NCBI GenBank assembly: GCA_024235595.1
Contig: JACKMC010000016.1
Span: forward strand, 1-64,000
Length of the DNA stretch: 64,000 nucleotides
Reading direction: 5' to 3'
From: Zoogloeaceae bacterium
Lineage (GTDB): Bacteria; Pseudomonadota; Gammaproteobacteria; Burkholderiales; Rhodocyclaceae
Position 1 is the first letter of the stretch; every line of letters starts with the position of its first letter. The notes under the pieces were generated by a model. It was given only the letters and a program-made list of their open reading frames with translations. It had not been told where the DNA came from and made no database searches. The position numbers and the translations under genes are program-made. This document shows positions 8,809 through 17,693 of this stretch, one piece after another.

Positions 8809-10778
8809 TGCCCGACCTCGCCAAGGCGGGCATTGCGACCGCGGTAGCGCTCCGGCAGGAGCGCCTCGAAGGGCAGCAGCGCGGCCTGCACCGCATCGCG
8901 TCCGGCGCCGGCAAGCGCGGCGCGCTGTGCCTCGGTGTCGCCGAGCCGCGCGGCGGTGCCGGGATGCTCGATGATGTTGCGGGTACCGTAGCCCCGAAAG
9001 CCCGGCGGCAGTTCCATGGCCTCGACCTCGATCGGCTCGTATTCGAAATGCGGGCCGTCCGCCTGCCAGCTCACCAGGGTGCGCTTGAGCCAGTCGCGGT
9101 CGTTGCGCGCCGGATAGTCCTCGCGGCAGTGGGCGCCGCGGCTCTCGCGCCGCGCCAGCGCGCCCTCGGCCGCCACCAGCGCCAGCTTGAGCATCTTCGG
9201 CAGGCGCCAGGCGAGCACCAGTTCGGGGTTGGCGTCGCGGCGCTTGTTGCGGGTGCCGATGCGCCCGGCTCGCGCCAGCAGGCCGGTGAGTGTTTCGACC
9301 GCGGTGGCAAGGCCGGCCTCGTCGCGGAACAGCCCGACCTGCTCGGTCATGGTTGCTTCCATTGCGCGGCGGATGGCATGCGCGTCCTCTTCGGCCGGGC
9401 GGGCGAGGATCGCCTCGAGGGCGGCCTGCTCGCGGGCAATGAAGGCTCGCGCCAGCGCCGGCGAGAGGCGGATGGCGGAGCCCTCGTCGCGCACATGGTC
9501 GGCCACGTATTCGCCCACCAGCATGCCGGCGACCACGGTCTCGGCCACCGAGTTGCCGCCCAGCCGGTTGAAGCCGTGCAGATCCCAGCAGGCCGCCTCG
9601 CCGCAGGCGAAGAGGCCGCGCAGCGTGGGCGATTCGCCGCGGTGGTCGGTGCGGATGCCGCCCATCGAGTAGTGCTGGGTAGGTCGCACCGGAATCCACT
9701 CGCGCGCCGGGTCGATGCCGAGAAAGTGATGGCAGATGTCGCGCACCTCGCGCAGCTTGCGATCGATGTGGGCGGCGCCCAGGCCGGTGATGTCGAGCCA
9801 CAGGTGCTCCGGCCCGTCGCCCTTGACGCCCTTGCCGCGGCGCATGTGCTCGGCCATGCGGCGCGAGACCACGTCGCGCGAGGCGAGCTCGGCCTTCTCG
9901 GGTTCGTAGTCGGGCATGAAGCGGTGGCCGTCCACGTCGCGCAGCACCCCGCCGTCACCGCGACAGCCTTCGGTGACGAGGATGCCGGCCGGCACGATGG
10001 CGGTGGGATGGAACTGCACCGCCTCCATGTTGCCGAGCCGCGCCACCCCGGTCTCGAGCGCGATCGCCGCGCCGATGCCTTCGTTGATGATGGCATTGGT
10101 CGACACCCCGTAGATGCGGCCATAGCCGCCGGTGGCGATCACCGTGGCGCTGGCCAGCCAGGCCGAGAGCTCGCCGCTGACCAGGTCGCGCACCACCGCG
10201 CCCTGGCAGCGCCCGCCGTCGTGGATCAGCGCAATCGCCTCGCAACGCTCGTCCACCGGGATCGACTCGGCCACCGCGCGGTCGCCCAGCGCGTACAGCA
10301 TGGTGTGACCGGTGCCGTCCGAGGTATAGCAGGTGCGCCACTTGCGGGTGCCGCCGAAGTCGCGGGCGGTGATCAGGCCGTGGGCCTCGTCGCGCTCGGT
10401 GAGTATCACCCGCTGGCCATTGATGATCGCCTCGGCGCTGCCGCGCTCGACGCGGTTCCAGGGCACGCCCCAGGCCGCGAGCTCGCGCACCGCCTTGGGT
10501 GCCATGTGGGTAAACATGCGCGCCACGAGCTGGTCGCAGCCCCAGTCGGAGCCGCGCACGGTGTCCTCGAAATGCAGGTCCTCGTTGTCGCCCGCGCCGC
10601 GCACGGTGTTGCCGAGGCTGGCCTGCATGCCACCCTGGGCAGCCACCGAGTGCGAACGCTTGGCGGGCACCAGCGAGAGGATGCGCACCTCCAGCCCGCG
10701 GCGGCGCGCGCCGATCGCGCAGCGCAGCCCGGCGAGGCCGCCGCCGATCACCAGCACATCGGTATGACCGACCTTCAT
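8805..10778 (-). CDS. frdA: Fumarate reductase flavoprotein subunit
   Basis: This is the catalytic subunit that reduces fumarate to succinate, at the cytoplasmic face. The 657-residue protein starts with a Rossmann FAD motif (VLVIGGGLAG, 8-17) and has RSHSVAAQGG, where His43 is the expected covalent FAD attachment residue. Further family blocks are QFHPTAI, TEGCRGDGG, PTQHYSMGG and RLGGNSVAE around the dicarboxylate site. Length is nearly identical to Wolinella succinogenes FrdA. It starts inside the end of frdC (4-nt overlap). A succinate dehydrogenase role in reverse remains possible. Confidence 0.93.
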   Translation of the reverse strand: MKVGHTDVLVIGGGLAGLRCAIGARRRGLEVRILSLVPAKRSHSVAAQGGMQASLGNTVRGAGDNEDLHFEDTVRGSDWGCDQLVARMFTHMAPKAVRELAAWGVPWNRVERGSAEAIINGQRVILTERDEAHGLITARDFGGTRKWRTCYTSDGTGHTMLYALGDRAVAESIPVDERCEAIALIHDGGRCQGAVVRDLVSGELSAWLASATVIATGGYGRIYGVSTNAIINEGIGAAIALETGVARLGNMEAVQFHPTAIVPAGILVTEGCRGDGGVLRDVDGHRFMPDYEPEKAELASRDVVSRRMAEHMRRGKGVKGDGPEHLWLDITGLGAAHIDRKLREVRDICHHFLGIDPAREWIPVRPTQHYSMGGIRTDHRGESPTLRGLFACGEAACWDLHGFNRLGGNSVAETVVAGMLVGEYVADHVRDEGSAIRLSPALARAFIAREQAALEAILARPAEEDAHAIRRAMEATMTEQVGLFRDEAGLATAVETLTGLLARAGRIGTRNKRRDANPELVLAWRLPKMLKLALVAAEGALARRESRGAHCREDYPARNDRDWLKRTLVSWQADGPHFEYEPIEVEAMELPPGFRGYGTRNIIEHPGTAARLGDTEAQRAALAGAGRDAVQAALLPFEALLPERYRGRNARLGEVGQ

Positions 10779-11527
10779 CGCGCCGGCTCCGCGCGCAGCC
10801 AGCTCGGCACATAGGGTTCGCCGGCCAGCGGCGCATGGCTGTGGCCGAGCTTCATGTAGGCCCCCAGCGAAGCCAGGCCGAGGATCAGGAAGAAGGCGGT
10901 GAGCGCCCACTTGGCAAGGGCCAGCCGGCGGCGCCCATCGCGGGTGTTGCGGGCCGGCAGCCAGCCCCACTTGAGCGCCAGGCGATAGAGCCCGACCCCG
11001 CCGTGGATCTCGACCATGAACAGCAGGATCAGGTAGAGCGGCCAGTAGAAGCCGCTCCACACGCGGTCGGCGGACTCGAAGGGGCCGATCAGCTCGGGCC
11101 GGGTCATCATCGTGTAGAGGTGCACCGGAGCGAGGAAGAACATCGCGAAACCGGTCGCCACCTGAACCAGCCACAGCAGCGTATCGCCGTGCCGCGTGCG
11201 GTCGCTGTGGGCCGCGATGGCACGATACTGCGCCCAGTCGGCCGGAAACTTGCGCAACGCCAGCAGCGCATGCACCGCCAGCAGCGAGGAGATCAGCGCG
11301 ACGAACACCGACACCAGCCAGGGCAGCGCCCGACCGAAGACGAAATAGCCCTCAAAGAAGCGCGCCACGATCCAGGCCGCATCCTCGCTGAGCAGGATGG
11401 CCGAGACGAAACACATGTGAAACCACATGAACAACGCGAGCAGAAGGCCCGACAGGCTTTGGGCCAGATCGAGCATGGCGGGCCAGTGGCTGACACGCGG
11501 CAGGGCATGGGTGGCGGGGGCAGGCAT
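10775..11527 (-). CDS. frdC: Fumarate reductase diheme cytochrome b subunit (Wolinella type)
   Basis: This membrane anchor oxidises quinol and relays electrons through two b hemes. The 250-residue product has five hydrophobic helices. Four histidines, 37, 86, 136 and 175, each fall exactly seven positions before the axial ligands known in W. succinogenes FrdC (44, 93, 143, 182). Glu59 and Glu173 likewise match its Glu66 (quinol oxidation) and Glu180 (proton pathway). I chose the ATG at 11527, preceded by GGAG. A longer frame to 11593 would cover the promoter. It is the first gene of frdCAB-rquA. Confidence 0.92.
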   Translation of the reverse strand: MPAPATHALPRVSHWPAMLDLAQSLSGLLLALFMWFHMCFVSAILLSEDAAWIVARFFEGYFVFGRALPWLVSVFVALISSLLAVHALLALRKFPADWAQYRAIAAHSDRTRHGDTLLWLVQVATGFAMFFLAPVHLYTMMTRPELIGPFESADRVWSGFYWPLYLILLFMVEIHGGVGLYRLALKWGWLPARNTRDGRRRLALAKWALTAFFLILGLASLGAYMKLGHSHAPLAGEPYVPSWLRAEPAR

Positions 11528-11844
11528 CGCGGATCTCCGGGGTCCGTTTGCCTTGACTATACTCGAAATGCGGCACCGCACAAACGCCTGCACAACGACC
11601 GAATCATTATTTCACGGGACACAGACGGTGCATCAGGCATGCGCGCTCGACGTTTGATGCGGCAGCGCACAATCCGCCCGGACAGCTGCCTGGCCGGCCG
11701 CCGTCGGCACCACGGCGAGCCTGCGCCGTGCCATCGCACCGGCATTTCCGCAGCGGATCGGCACGGTGTGCGCGATGCGCGGCAGGCAGCGCGCCAGCGC
11801 CGACGGGCCGCCGGCGACGATGGCGAAAGGCGCTTCGCGCGGGT
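11528..11844. other. Intergenic region upstream of frdC
   Basis: It holds the likely frdC promoter at its left end and no convincing gene. Open frames here lack family features or a ribosome-binding site. The right part follows the lplT-plsC stop. Confidence 0.5.
11556..11583 (-). promoter_or_regulatory. Candidate sigma-70 promoter of the frdCAB-rquA operon
   Basis: Read on the minus strand, TTGTGC and TATAGT are separated by 16 bases. TATAGT lies about 30 nt upstream of the frdC ATG, and a GGAG ribosome-binding site follows. No convincing FNR/Anr box was seen next to it. Transcription start is inferred only. Confidence 0.45.
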
Positions 11845-13737
11845 TCAGCGCATCTCGCCACGCAGCCCGGCGACGATGCCCTGCAGGCGTTCGGGCGTCG
11901 CCTCCGCGGGCGGCAGCGGCGGCGCGCTGACCAGTTCGACGCGATTGAAGATGCCACGGCGCAGCGGCCGCGACAGCGCCGGACCGCCCTTGCGGCTGAA
12001 GGTGCTGCCCCACAGGCCGCGCAGCGCCACCGGCACCACCGGCACCGGGGTACGCTCGACGATACGGCGAATGCCGGGGCGGAAGGGGTAGAGCTCGCCG
12101 TTGTCGGTGATCCGCCCTTCGGGAAACAGCCCCACCAGCTCCCCCGCCTCGAGCGCCGCCGCCACCTCGTCGAAGGCACGCTCCATCATCGCCGGGTCTT
12201 CCTTGGCCGGTGCGATCGGGATCGCCCGGCTGTTGCGAAAGACGAAGGACAGGATCGGCCAGCGGAAGATGTGGTGGTCCATCACGAAGCGGATCGGCCG
12301 GCGGCTGCCCGCCATGATGATCAGCGCATCGGCGAAGCTGACGTGGTTGGCGACGATCACCGCCGGCCCCTCCTCGGGGATGTTCTCGTCACCCACCACC
12401 TTGAGGCGATACACGGTGTGCACCAGCAGCCAGACGATGAAGCGCAACAGGAACTCCGGTACCAGGGTGTAGATGTAGATCGCCACGCCGGCATTGAGCA
12501 GCGCGGTCACCAGGATCAGCTGCGGAATGCTCGCCCCGGCCGCCAGCAGGCCGGCGCCGAGGCCGGCCGCCACCACCATGAAGGCGGCATTGAGGATGTT
12601 GTTGCCGGCGATGATGCGCGAACGGCGCGCCGGCTCGGAGCGGGTCTGGATCAGCGCGTACAGCGGCACGATGAAGAAGCCGCCGAAGACGCCGATCATC
12701 ACCAGGTCGAAGAGCACCCGCCAGCTCGCCGGTTCGGACAGCAGCGCACCGATCGACAGCGGCGCCGCGCTTGCCGCGGTGGCGGCCACGGTGGCGGGGC
12801 TGGCCCACCACAGGTCGAGGCCGAACAGCGTCAGGCCGATCGAGCCGAAGGGCACCAGGCCGATCTCGACATGGCGGCCGGAGAGCTTTTCGCACAGCAG
12901 CGAGCCGATGCCGATGCCCACCGAAAACACCGCCAGCAGCAGCGTCACCGCGTGCTCGTCGCCGCCCAGCACCTCGCGCGCGTAGCCGGGAAACTGCGAC
13001 AGGAACATCGCCCCGTAGAACCAGAACCAGGAGATCCCGAGGATCGACAGGAAGACCGTGCGGTTGCCGCGCGTCTCGCCGATATTGCGCCAGGTCTCGG
13101 TGATCGGGTTCCAGTCCACCTTGAGGCCCGGATCTGCCGCCGGCGCCTCCGGAATGCCGCGACTGGCGACATAGCCCAGCATCGCGATCACGATCGCCCC
13201 GCCCGACACCCAGCCACTGCCGCCCGGCAGCGCGATGGTGAGGCCGCCGGCGATGGTGCCGAGCAGGATAGAGACGAAGGTGCCCGACTCGACCAGCGCA
13301 TTGCCGCCGACGATCTCGTCTTCCTTCAGGTGCTGCGGCAGGATGGCGTACTTCACCGGCCCGAAGATCGACGACTGGGTGCCCATCAGGAACAGCGTGG
13401 AGAGCATCAGCGGCAGGGACTTGAGCGCAAAGGCCACCGCCGCCAGCACCATGATGCCGATCTCGAGCAGCTTGGTGAAACGGATCAGGCGGCTCTTCTC
13501 GTACTTGTCGGCGAGCTGGCCCGAGGTCGCCGAGAAAAGAAAGAAGGGCAGGATGAAGAGCCCGGCGGCGAGGTTCACCAGCACCCCGGGGGCCAGGGTG
13601 GTGAACTGCGCGGCCTGGAAGGTCATCAGCACCACCAGCGCGTTCTTGTAGAAGTTGTCGTTGAACGCGCCCGCGAACTGGGTCAGGAAAAAGGGAAGGA
13701 AGCGGCGCTGCTCGAGGAGTGTGAACTGGGAGCTCAT
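11845..13737 (-). CDS. LplT-like lysophospholipid transporter fused to a PlsC acyltransferase
   Basis: The 630-residue protein has an N-terminal major-facilitator domain (about 1-420, starting RFLPFFLTQFAGAFNDNFYK) like LplT, which flips lysophospholipids inwards. A C-terminal PlsC-type acyltransferase domain follows, with the NHVSFAD (HX4D) and FPEGRIT motifs. E. coli LplT is about 397 residues and has no acyltransferase. The neighbour upstream is Aas, so the pair resembles lplT-aas, but with an extra acyltransferase. It probably imports and re-acylates lysophospholipids in the inner membrane. I chose the ATG at 13737; the frame runs further upstream without protein-like character. Confidence 0.87.
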   Translation of the reverse strand: MSSQFTLLEQRRFLPFFLTQFAGAFNDNFYKNALVVLMTFQAAQFTTLAPGVLVNLAAGLFILPFFLFSATSGQLADKYEKSRLIRFTKLLEIGIMVLAAVAFALKSLPLMLSTLFLMGTQSSIFGPVKYAILPQHLKEDEIVGGNALVESGTFVSILLGTIAGGLTIALPGGSGWVSGGAIVIAMLGYVASRGIPEAPAADPGLKVDWNPITETWRNIGETRGNRTVFLSILGISWFWFYGAMFLSQFPGYAREVLGGDEHAVTLLLAVFSVGIGIGSLLCEKLSGRHVEIGLVPFGSIGLTLFGLDLWWASPATVAATAASAAPLSIGALLSEPASWRVLFDLVMIGVFGGFFIVPLYALIQTRSEPARRSRIIAGNNILNAAFMVVAAGLGAGLLAAGASIPQLILVTALLNAGVAIYIYTLVPEFLLRFIVWLLVHTVYRLKVVGDENIPEEGPAVIVANHVSFADALIIMAGSRRPIRFVMDHHIFRWPILSFVFRNSRAIPIAPAKEDPAMMERAFDEVAAALEAGELVGLFPEGRITDNGELYPFRPGIRRIVERTPVPVVPVALRGLWGSTFSRKGGPALSRPLRRGIFNRVELVSAPPLPPAEATPERLQGIVAGLRGEMR

Positions 13738-13812
13738 GTCAGGGACTCGCGACTGTGCGGATCGGCTCGACCGCATTGCATTGGAGGGGAATACGAAAAA
13801 CCCAGGGGCGAT

Positions 13813-13912
13813 CGATTCCGACCTGCGCCGCAATGACGGTGCATTGGCGCCGCAGCGATTCCGGAACACCACACACCTTCGGAACCGTCGTACCGGCGAA
13901 GGCCGGTACCCA
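13813..13912. repeat. Pair of REP-like elements between lplT-plsC and aas
   Basis: A perfect stem TACCGGC-GAAG-GCCGGTA (13891-13908), followed by CCCAG, has the form of a dispersed REP palindrome. A second, less regular half-element (GATTCCGACCTGCGCCGCAA) lies at 13813-13832. The 238-bp gap holds no gene. These may terminate or stabilise the aas-lplT transcript. Confidence 0.5.
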
Positions 13913-13975
13913 GTGCAGCGGCCGGAGCGGCGACACGCGCCACGGGCAGGCCGCAACGATGATCGAAGTCGCCCA

Positions 13976-16117
13976 TCACGCCGCCTCCGCCCACTGCCTG
14001 AGCGTCTGGTAGTCGATCTTGCCGGTGCCGAGCAGCGGCAGCGCGTCGACCGCGACGATCTTGCGCGGCACGGCGAGCTCGCTGGCGCCCTGCGAGCGGG
14101 CTGCGGCGACCAGCGCCTCGCGCGCGAGGCCGGAATCGGTGGAGAACAGCACCAGCGCCTCGCCCTTGGCGGCGTCGGCCTGGGTCGAGGCGGCGTGCTG
14201 CGCGGCAGGCGCGGCGGCGGCGGCGATCTTCTCGACCACTTCGAGACTGACCATCTCGCCGGCAATCTTGGCGAAGCGCTTGACCCTGCCGACGATCCTG
14301 ACGAAGCCATCCTCATCGACCTCGACCACGTCGCCGGTCTCGTACCAGCCCTCGCCCGCGCTCGATGCCGGGGGCTGGATCACCCCCGGGCGGTCGAACT
14401 TGAGATAGCCGCTCATCAGGTTGGGGCCGCTCACATGCAGCATGCCACCGCGCGCTATGCCTGCCACCGGCTCGAGCTTCGCCTGCATGCCGGGCAGGAA
14501 CTGGCCGACGGTGCCGCGCCGGAAGGCCATCGGCGTATTGACCGCCATCACCGGCGCGGTCTCGGTGGCGCCGTAGCCTTCGAAGATGCGGATGCCGAAC
14601 TTCTCGAACCACAGTTCGCGCACCGGCTCGGCGAGCTTCTCGGCGCCGGCGATCACGTAGCGCAGGCGGTAGAAGTCGTAGGGGTGAGCGTGCTTGGCAT
14701 AGTTGGCGAGGAAGGTCGAGGTGCCCAGCAGCACGCTGCAGCCGCGATCGTAGGCCAGCTCGGGGATCACCCGGTAGTGCAGCGGGCTGGGATAGAGAAA
14801 TACGTTGGCGCCCGAAAACAGCGGCAGCAGTCCGCCCGCGGTGAGGCCGAAGGAGTGGAACAGCGGCAGCGCGTTGAGGATCTTGTCGTCCACCGAAAAG
14901 TCCACCACCGCGCGAATCTGCGCGACGTTGGCGAGCAGCGCCCGATGCGACAGCACCACCCCCTTGGGCTTGCCCTCGGAGCCGGAGGTAAACAGCACCA
15001 CCGCCGGATCTTCGGCGCTGCCGATGCGGGTCGCGGCGTAGGGAAAGCGCATCGCCCACAGCACCAGCCACAGCTTGTCGGCGAGCGTCATCGCGGCGCG
15101 CAGGTCCTCGAGGTAGATGAGGCGCACGCCCTCGAGCGCGGCCAGCTTGTCGCCAAGCCTGGCCTGCTCGACGAAGGCCTGCGAGGTCAGCACGGTGACC
15201 ACCTCGGCGGCGGTACAGGCGGCCTGCATGCCATCCACGCCGGCGGTGTAGTTGAGCATCGCCGGCGTGCGGCCGAAGGCCGGCAGGCCGACCACCAGCG
15301 CCAGCGTCGGCGCCAGGTTGGGCAGCAGGATGCCGACCTTCTCGCCCTCGACGGTCTGGCGCGCCACCAGCCGGCCCAGCGCCAGCGACATCTTGAGCAG
15401 GTCGCCGTAGGAATACTCCTCCTGCTTGAGATCCTCGACCAGGCGGCGGCCGCGGCCGTGGATCGCGGCGGTGTCGAGCAGCGCCTCGAACAGGGTCTGG
15501 CGCGGGCGGCTGGCGAAGATCATCTCCTGCATCACCCGGCGCATCGCCTCGCCGGCCTTGCGGCGGCGCTCGCGGGCGCTCGGCGCCTCGGGCATGGCGA
15601 TGCGGGTCAGCGGCTGGATGGCGAGGCGGATGCGCGGGAAGAGGTGCTTCGGCGCCTTGCCGGAGACTCGCGAGAACCAGGTGCGGGCCGCGCCCTCGAG
15701 ACGGATCGGCAGGATGCTGGCGCCGGTGCGGGCGGCGACGAAGGCCGGGCCGTCGTAGGTCTTCATGAGGCTGCCGGTGGTGGTGATGCGCCCTTCCGGA
15801 AAGATCACCACGGGTCGGCCCGATTCGAGCAGGCGCACCACCTTCTTCATCGCCATCGGGCTGGTGGGATCCACCGCCAGGTAGTCCACCAGCGACAGGA
15901 TGAGCCGGAACCAGCGGTTCCTGGCCACCGTGGTGTGCACCACGAAGACCGGATTCATCGGCAGGTAGAGGCCCAGCAGCAGGCCGTCGAGGAAGGATTC
16001 GTGGTTGGCGATGATCAGCAGGCGTTCGGGCTGCGGCGGCAGCGTGCCTTCGACATCGACGCGGAACAGCACCCGGGTGAGGGTACGCAGCAGGGTCTTG
16101 GCGAGTGTGCGGAGCAT
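13976..16117 (-). CDS. aas: Bifunctional acyl-ACP synthetase / 2-acylglycerophosphoethanolamine acyltransferase
   Basis: Aas activates fatty acids onto acyl carrier protein and transfers them to lysophosphatidylethanolamine at the inner membrane. The 713-residue product matches E. coli Aas (719) in length and order. It has an acyltransferase with NHESFLD (HX4D) and FPEGRIT in the first 200 residues. An AMP-binding domain follows, with LFTSGSEGKPKGVVLSH, YGATETAP, YETGD and a C-terminal GTGKIDY containing the catalytic Lys. It precedes the LplT-PlsC fusion on the same strand, with 238 bp between them containing REP elements. Confidence 0.93.
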   Translation of the reverse strand: MLRTLAKTLLRTLTRVLFRVDVEGTLPPQPERLLIIANHESFLDGLLLGLYLPMNPVFVVHTTVARNRWFRLILSLVDYLAVDPTSPMAMKKVVRLLESGRPVVIFPEGRITTTGSLMKTYDGPAFVAARTGASILPIRLEGAARTWFSRVSGKAPKHLFPRIRLAIQPLTRIAMPEAPSARERRRKAGEAMRRVMQEMIFASRPRQTLFEALLDTAAIHGRGRRLVEDLKQEEYSYGDLLKMSLALGRLVARQTVEGEKVGILLPNLAPTLALVVGLPAFGRTPAMLNYTAGVDGMQAACTAAEVVTVLTSQAFVEQARLGDKLAALEGVRLIYLEDLRAAMTLADKLWLVLWAMRFPYAATRIGSAEDPAVVLFTSGSEGKPKGVVLSHRALLANVAQIRAVVDFSVDDKILNALPLFHSFGLTAGGLLPLFSGANVFLYPSPLHYRVIPELAYDRGCSVLLGTSTFLANYAKHAHPYDFYRLRYVIAGAEKLAEPVRELWFEKFGIRIFEGYGATETAPVMAVNTPMAFRRGTVGQFLPGMQAKLEPVAGIARGGMLHVSGPNLMSGYLKFDRPGVIQPPASSAGEGWYETGDVVEVDEDGFVRIVGRVKRFAKIAGEMVSLEVVEKIAAAAAPAAQHAASTQADAAKGEALVLFSTDSGLAREALVAAARSQGASELAVPRKIVAVDALPLLGTGKIDYQTLRQWAEAA

Positions 16118-16169
16118 GGTTCTCGTTTCTTGAAGGTTTTTCGGGAAATGGGCTGGCGGTGCGCGCCGT

Positions 16170-16937
16170 TCAGCGCGAGGGCGCTGCGGGCCACTTCGAC
16201 TCGGGCCGCATCATGTCGCGGAAGGCCGCCATCAGCCACGAACGCATGCCGATCACCAGGGTGTAGGGGCGGCGCTCGCCGGCGGGCAGTTTCTGGTCGG
16301 CGATATGCTGGTTGGCGAAGTCCTGGCCGATGCGGGCCAGTCGCTCGCGAAAGGAGTTGGCCAGGCCACGGCCGATCTGGCCGTGCACCACCATCAGCAT
16401 CTCGGCCTCGCCGTCGAAGCCGCCGGCAAAGTAGTCGTCGAGCACCTCGTTGCGGAAGTAGTCCATCACCGGCCCCTGCGGCCGCCAGCGAAAGCCCTTG
16501 GCGACCCGCAGGTGATAGCGGTTGAGCGGGCGCAGGTCGATGATGCCGAGCCGGTCGAGGCGGGTGAGCTGCTGCACGCACTCGGCCTCGGAGATCGCGT
16601 AGGTCGACACGATCTGCCCGAAGCTCCACTGGCTCATGCAGCAGATCGCCACCAGCAGCAACTTGCGGTCGGCCATCACCGCCTTTTCCTGCTCCAGCGT
16701 GAGCTCCAGCAGCAGCGGCTGGGTGTCGGCCACGCGGCGCGCGAGATCGGCGAAATCCATGTTGAGGGCGCGGCAGATTTCATCGACCCGCGACAGCGGC
16801 ATGTCGCCGCTCGCCGAGAACATGCGCTTGACGCTGGACTCGGCCATGCCGAGCCGCTCGGCAAGCGCCGCATAGGTGATGCCGGCGGCCTTTAGCTCGG
16901 CCTTGAGGGCGGTAACGAGGTCGGAAGTCGTGCTCAT
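16170..16937 (-). CDS. XRE-family transcriptional regulator with conserved C-terminal domain
   Basis: The 255-residue protein has an N-terminal helix-turn-helix of the Cro/CI type (about 15-65: YAALAERLGMAESSVKRMF). A long C-terminal region of unknown function follows. It contains ADRKLLLVAICCMSQWSFGQ and behaves like a sensor or oligomerisation domain. It is divergent from the YiaA-like gene, with 186 bp between the start codons, so it may control that gene or itself. It lies 52 bp upstream of aas on the same strand and could regulate lipid repair. The target is not known from sequence. Confidence 0.8.
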   Translation of the reverse strand: MSTTSDLVTALKAELKAAGITYAALAERLGMAESSVKRMFSASGDMPLSRVDEICRALNMDFADLARRVADTQPLLLELTLEQEKAVMADRKLLLVAICCMSQWSFGQIVSTYAISEAECVQQLTRLDRLGIIDLRPLNRYHLRVAKGFRWRPQGPVMDYFRNEVLDDYFAGGFDGEAEMLMVVHGQIGRGLANSFRERLARIGQDFANQHIADQKLPAGERRPYTLVIGMRSWLMAAFRDMMRPESKWPAAPSR

Positions 16938-17123
16938 GTCGTGCGCATCGCGGGTTGAAAGTGTTGCCAGCGTAAGAGGACTGTGGCGCGCTGGCGAGCG
17001 AACTTCCTGCAGTATCGTCCAGCGATACCAAAAGTTGAGTGCGATTCTACATCGACCCATCTGCTTGTACCGATCCCACCCGGCGATGAAGATGAGGCCG
17101 TCTTCAACCACCCGGAGCACCTC

Positions 17124-17582
17124 ATGGAAAACCTCATTCGACGCGACACCCGTGCCTGGCGCCTGCAGGTCTGGATCTCCTTCGCCCTGGCCCTCACGGT
17201 GTGCGGCAGCGGCCTTGCCTGGCTGCCCGGCGCCGACCTCGACCGCGCCTTCATGGTGATGGGCTACGTATTCTGCCTGTCCTCGGCGCTGGCGCTCTCC
17301 AAGTTCATCCGCGACAACCAGGACGCACCCGCCGACACCCCGCTGTGGCGCCTCGTGGTGTGGGGCGGCTTCGTGCTGGCGATGGCCCTCACCGGCTGGG
17401 GCCTGTGGCGGATGCAGATCGGCCCCAACTGGAAGGCCTACCTGATGGTGAGCTGGCTCTACCTGATCTCCAGCGCCTTCACCCTGGCCAAGACCCTGCG
17501 CGACGCCTACGAGGCAGACCGCGCGGAGGCCCACCGAAGCCGTGCGCGCACCGCAGGCGCCACCCACACCGCGCCCGATTGA
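17124..17582 (+). CDS. YiaA/YiaB-type inner-membrane protein
   Basis: The 152-residue product contains two similar units, each of two membrane helices ending in a conserved polar signature (SKFIRDNQ near the middle, AKTLRDAYEAD near the C-terminus). That is the duplicated YiaAB layout. Function in the family is unknown. I used the ATG at 17124; the frame extends upstream to 16983 but would then run through the divergent promoter region. A heptamer repeat array begins 18 bp after the stop codon. Confidence 0.7.
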   Translation: MENLIRRDTRAWRLQVWISFALALTVCGSGLAWLPGADLDRAFMVMGYVFCLSSALALSKFIRDNQDAPADTPLWRLVVWGGFVLAMALTGWGLWRMQIGPNWKAYLMVSWLYLISSAFTLAKTLRDAYEADRAEAHRSRARTAGATHTAPD

Positions 17583-17600
17583 CCCGCCGCCTCACCCGCC

Positions 17601-17677
17601 TCACCCCTCACCCCTCACCCCTCACCCCTCACCCCTCACCCCTCACCAATCACCAATCACCCCTCACCAATCACCGC
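17601..17677. repeat. Heptanucleotide tandem repeat, 11 units
   Basis: Eleven consecutive 7-mers of the form TCACCCC or TCACCAA. The first six are identical TCACCCC, then the units alternate. The array ends 3 bp before the AAAAGGAG ribosome-binding site of the gene at 17694, so unit gain or loss would change the 5' leader but not a reading frame. Its position suggests possible phase-variable expression. It could also simply be slippage-prone spacer. Confidence 0.9.
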
Positions 17678-17693
17678 CTCAAAAGGAGCCATC

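Noticed and set aside
13738..14316. Extended N-terminus of the LplT-PlsC frame
   Set aside because: The extension crosses REP elements and the end of aas, and its composition is unlike the transporter.
17601..17677. Tandem arrays at 17.6, 45.6 and 55.1 kb considered as CRISPR
   Set aside because: Units are 6-7 bp with no spacers and no cas genes.
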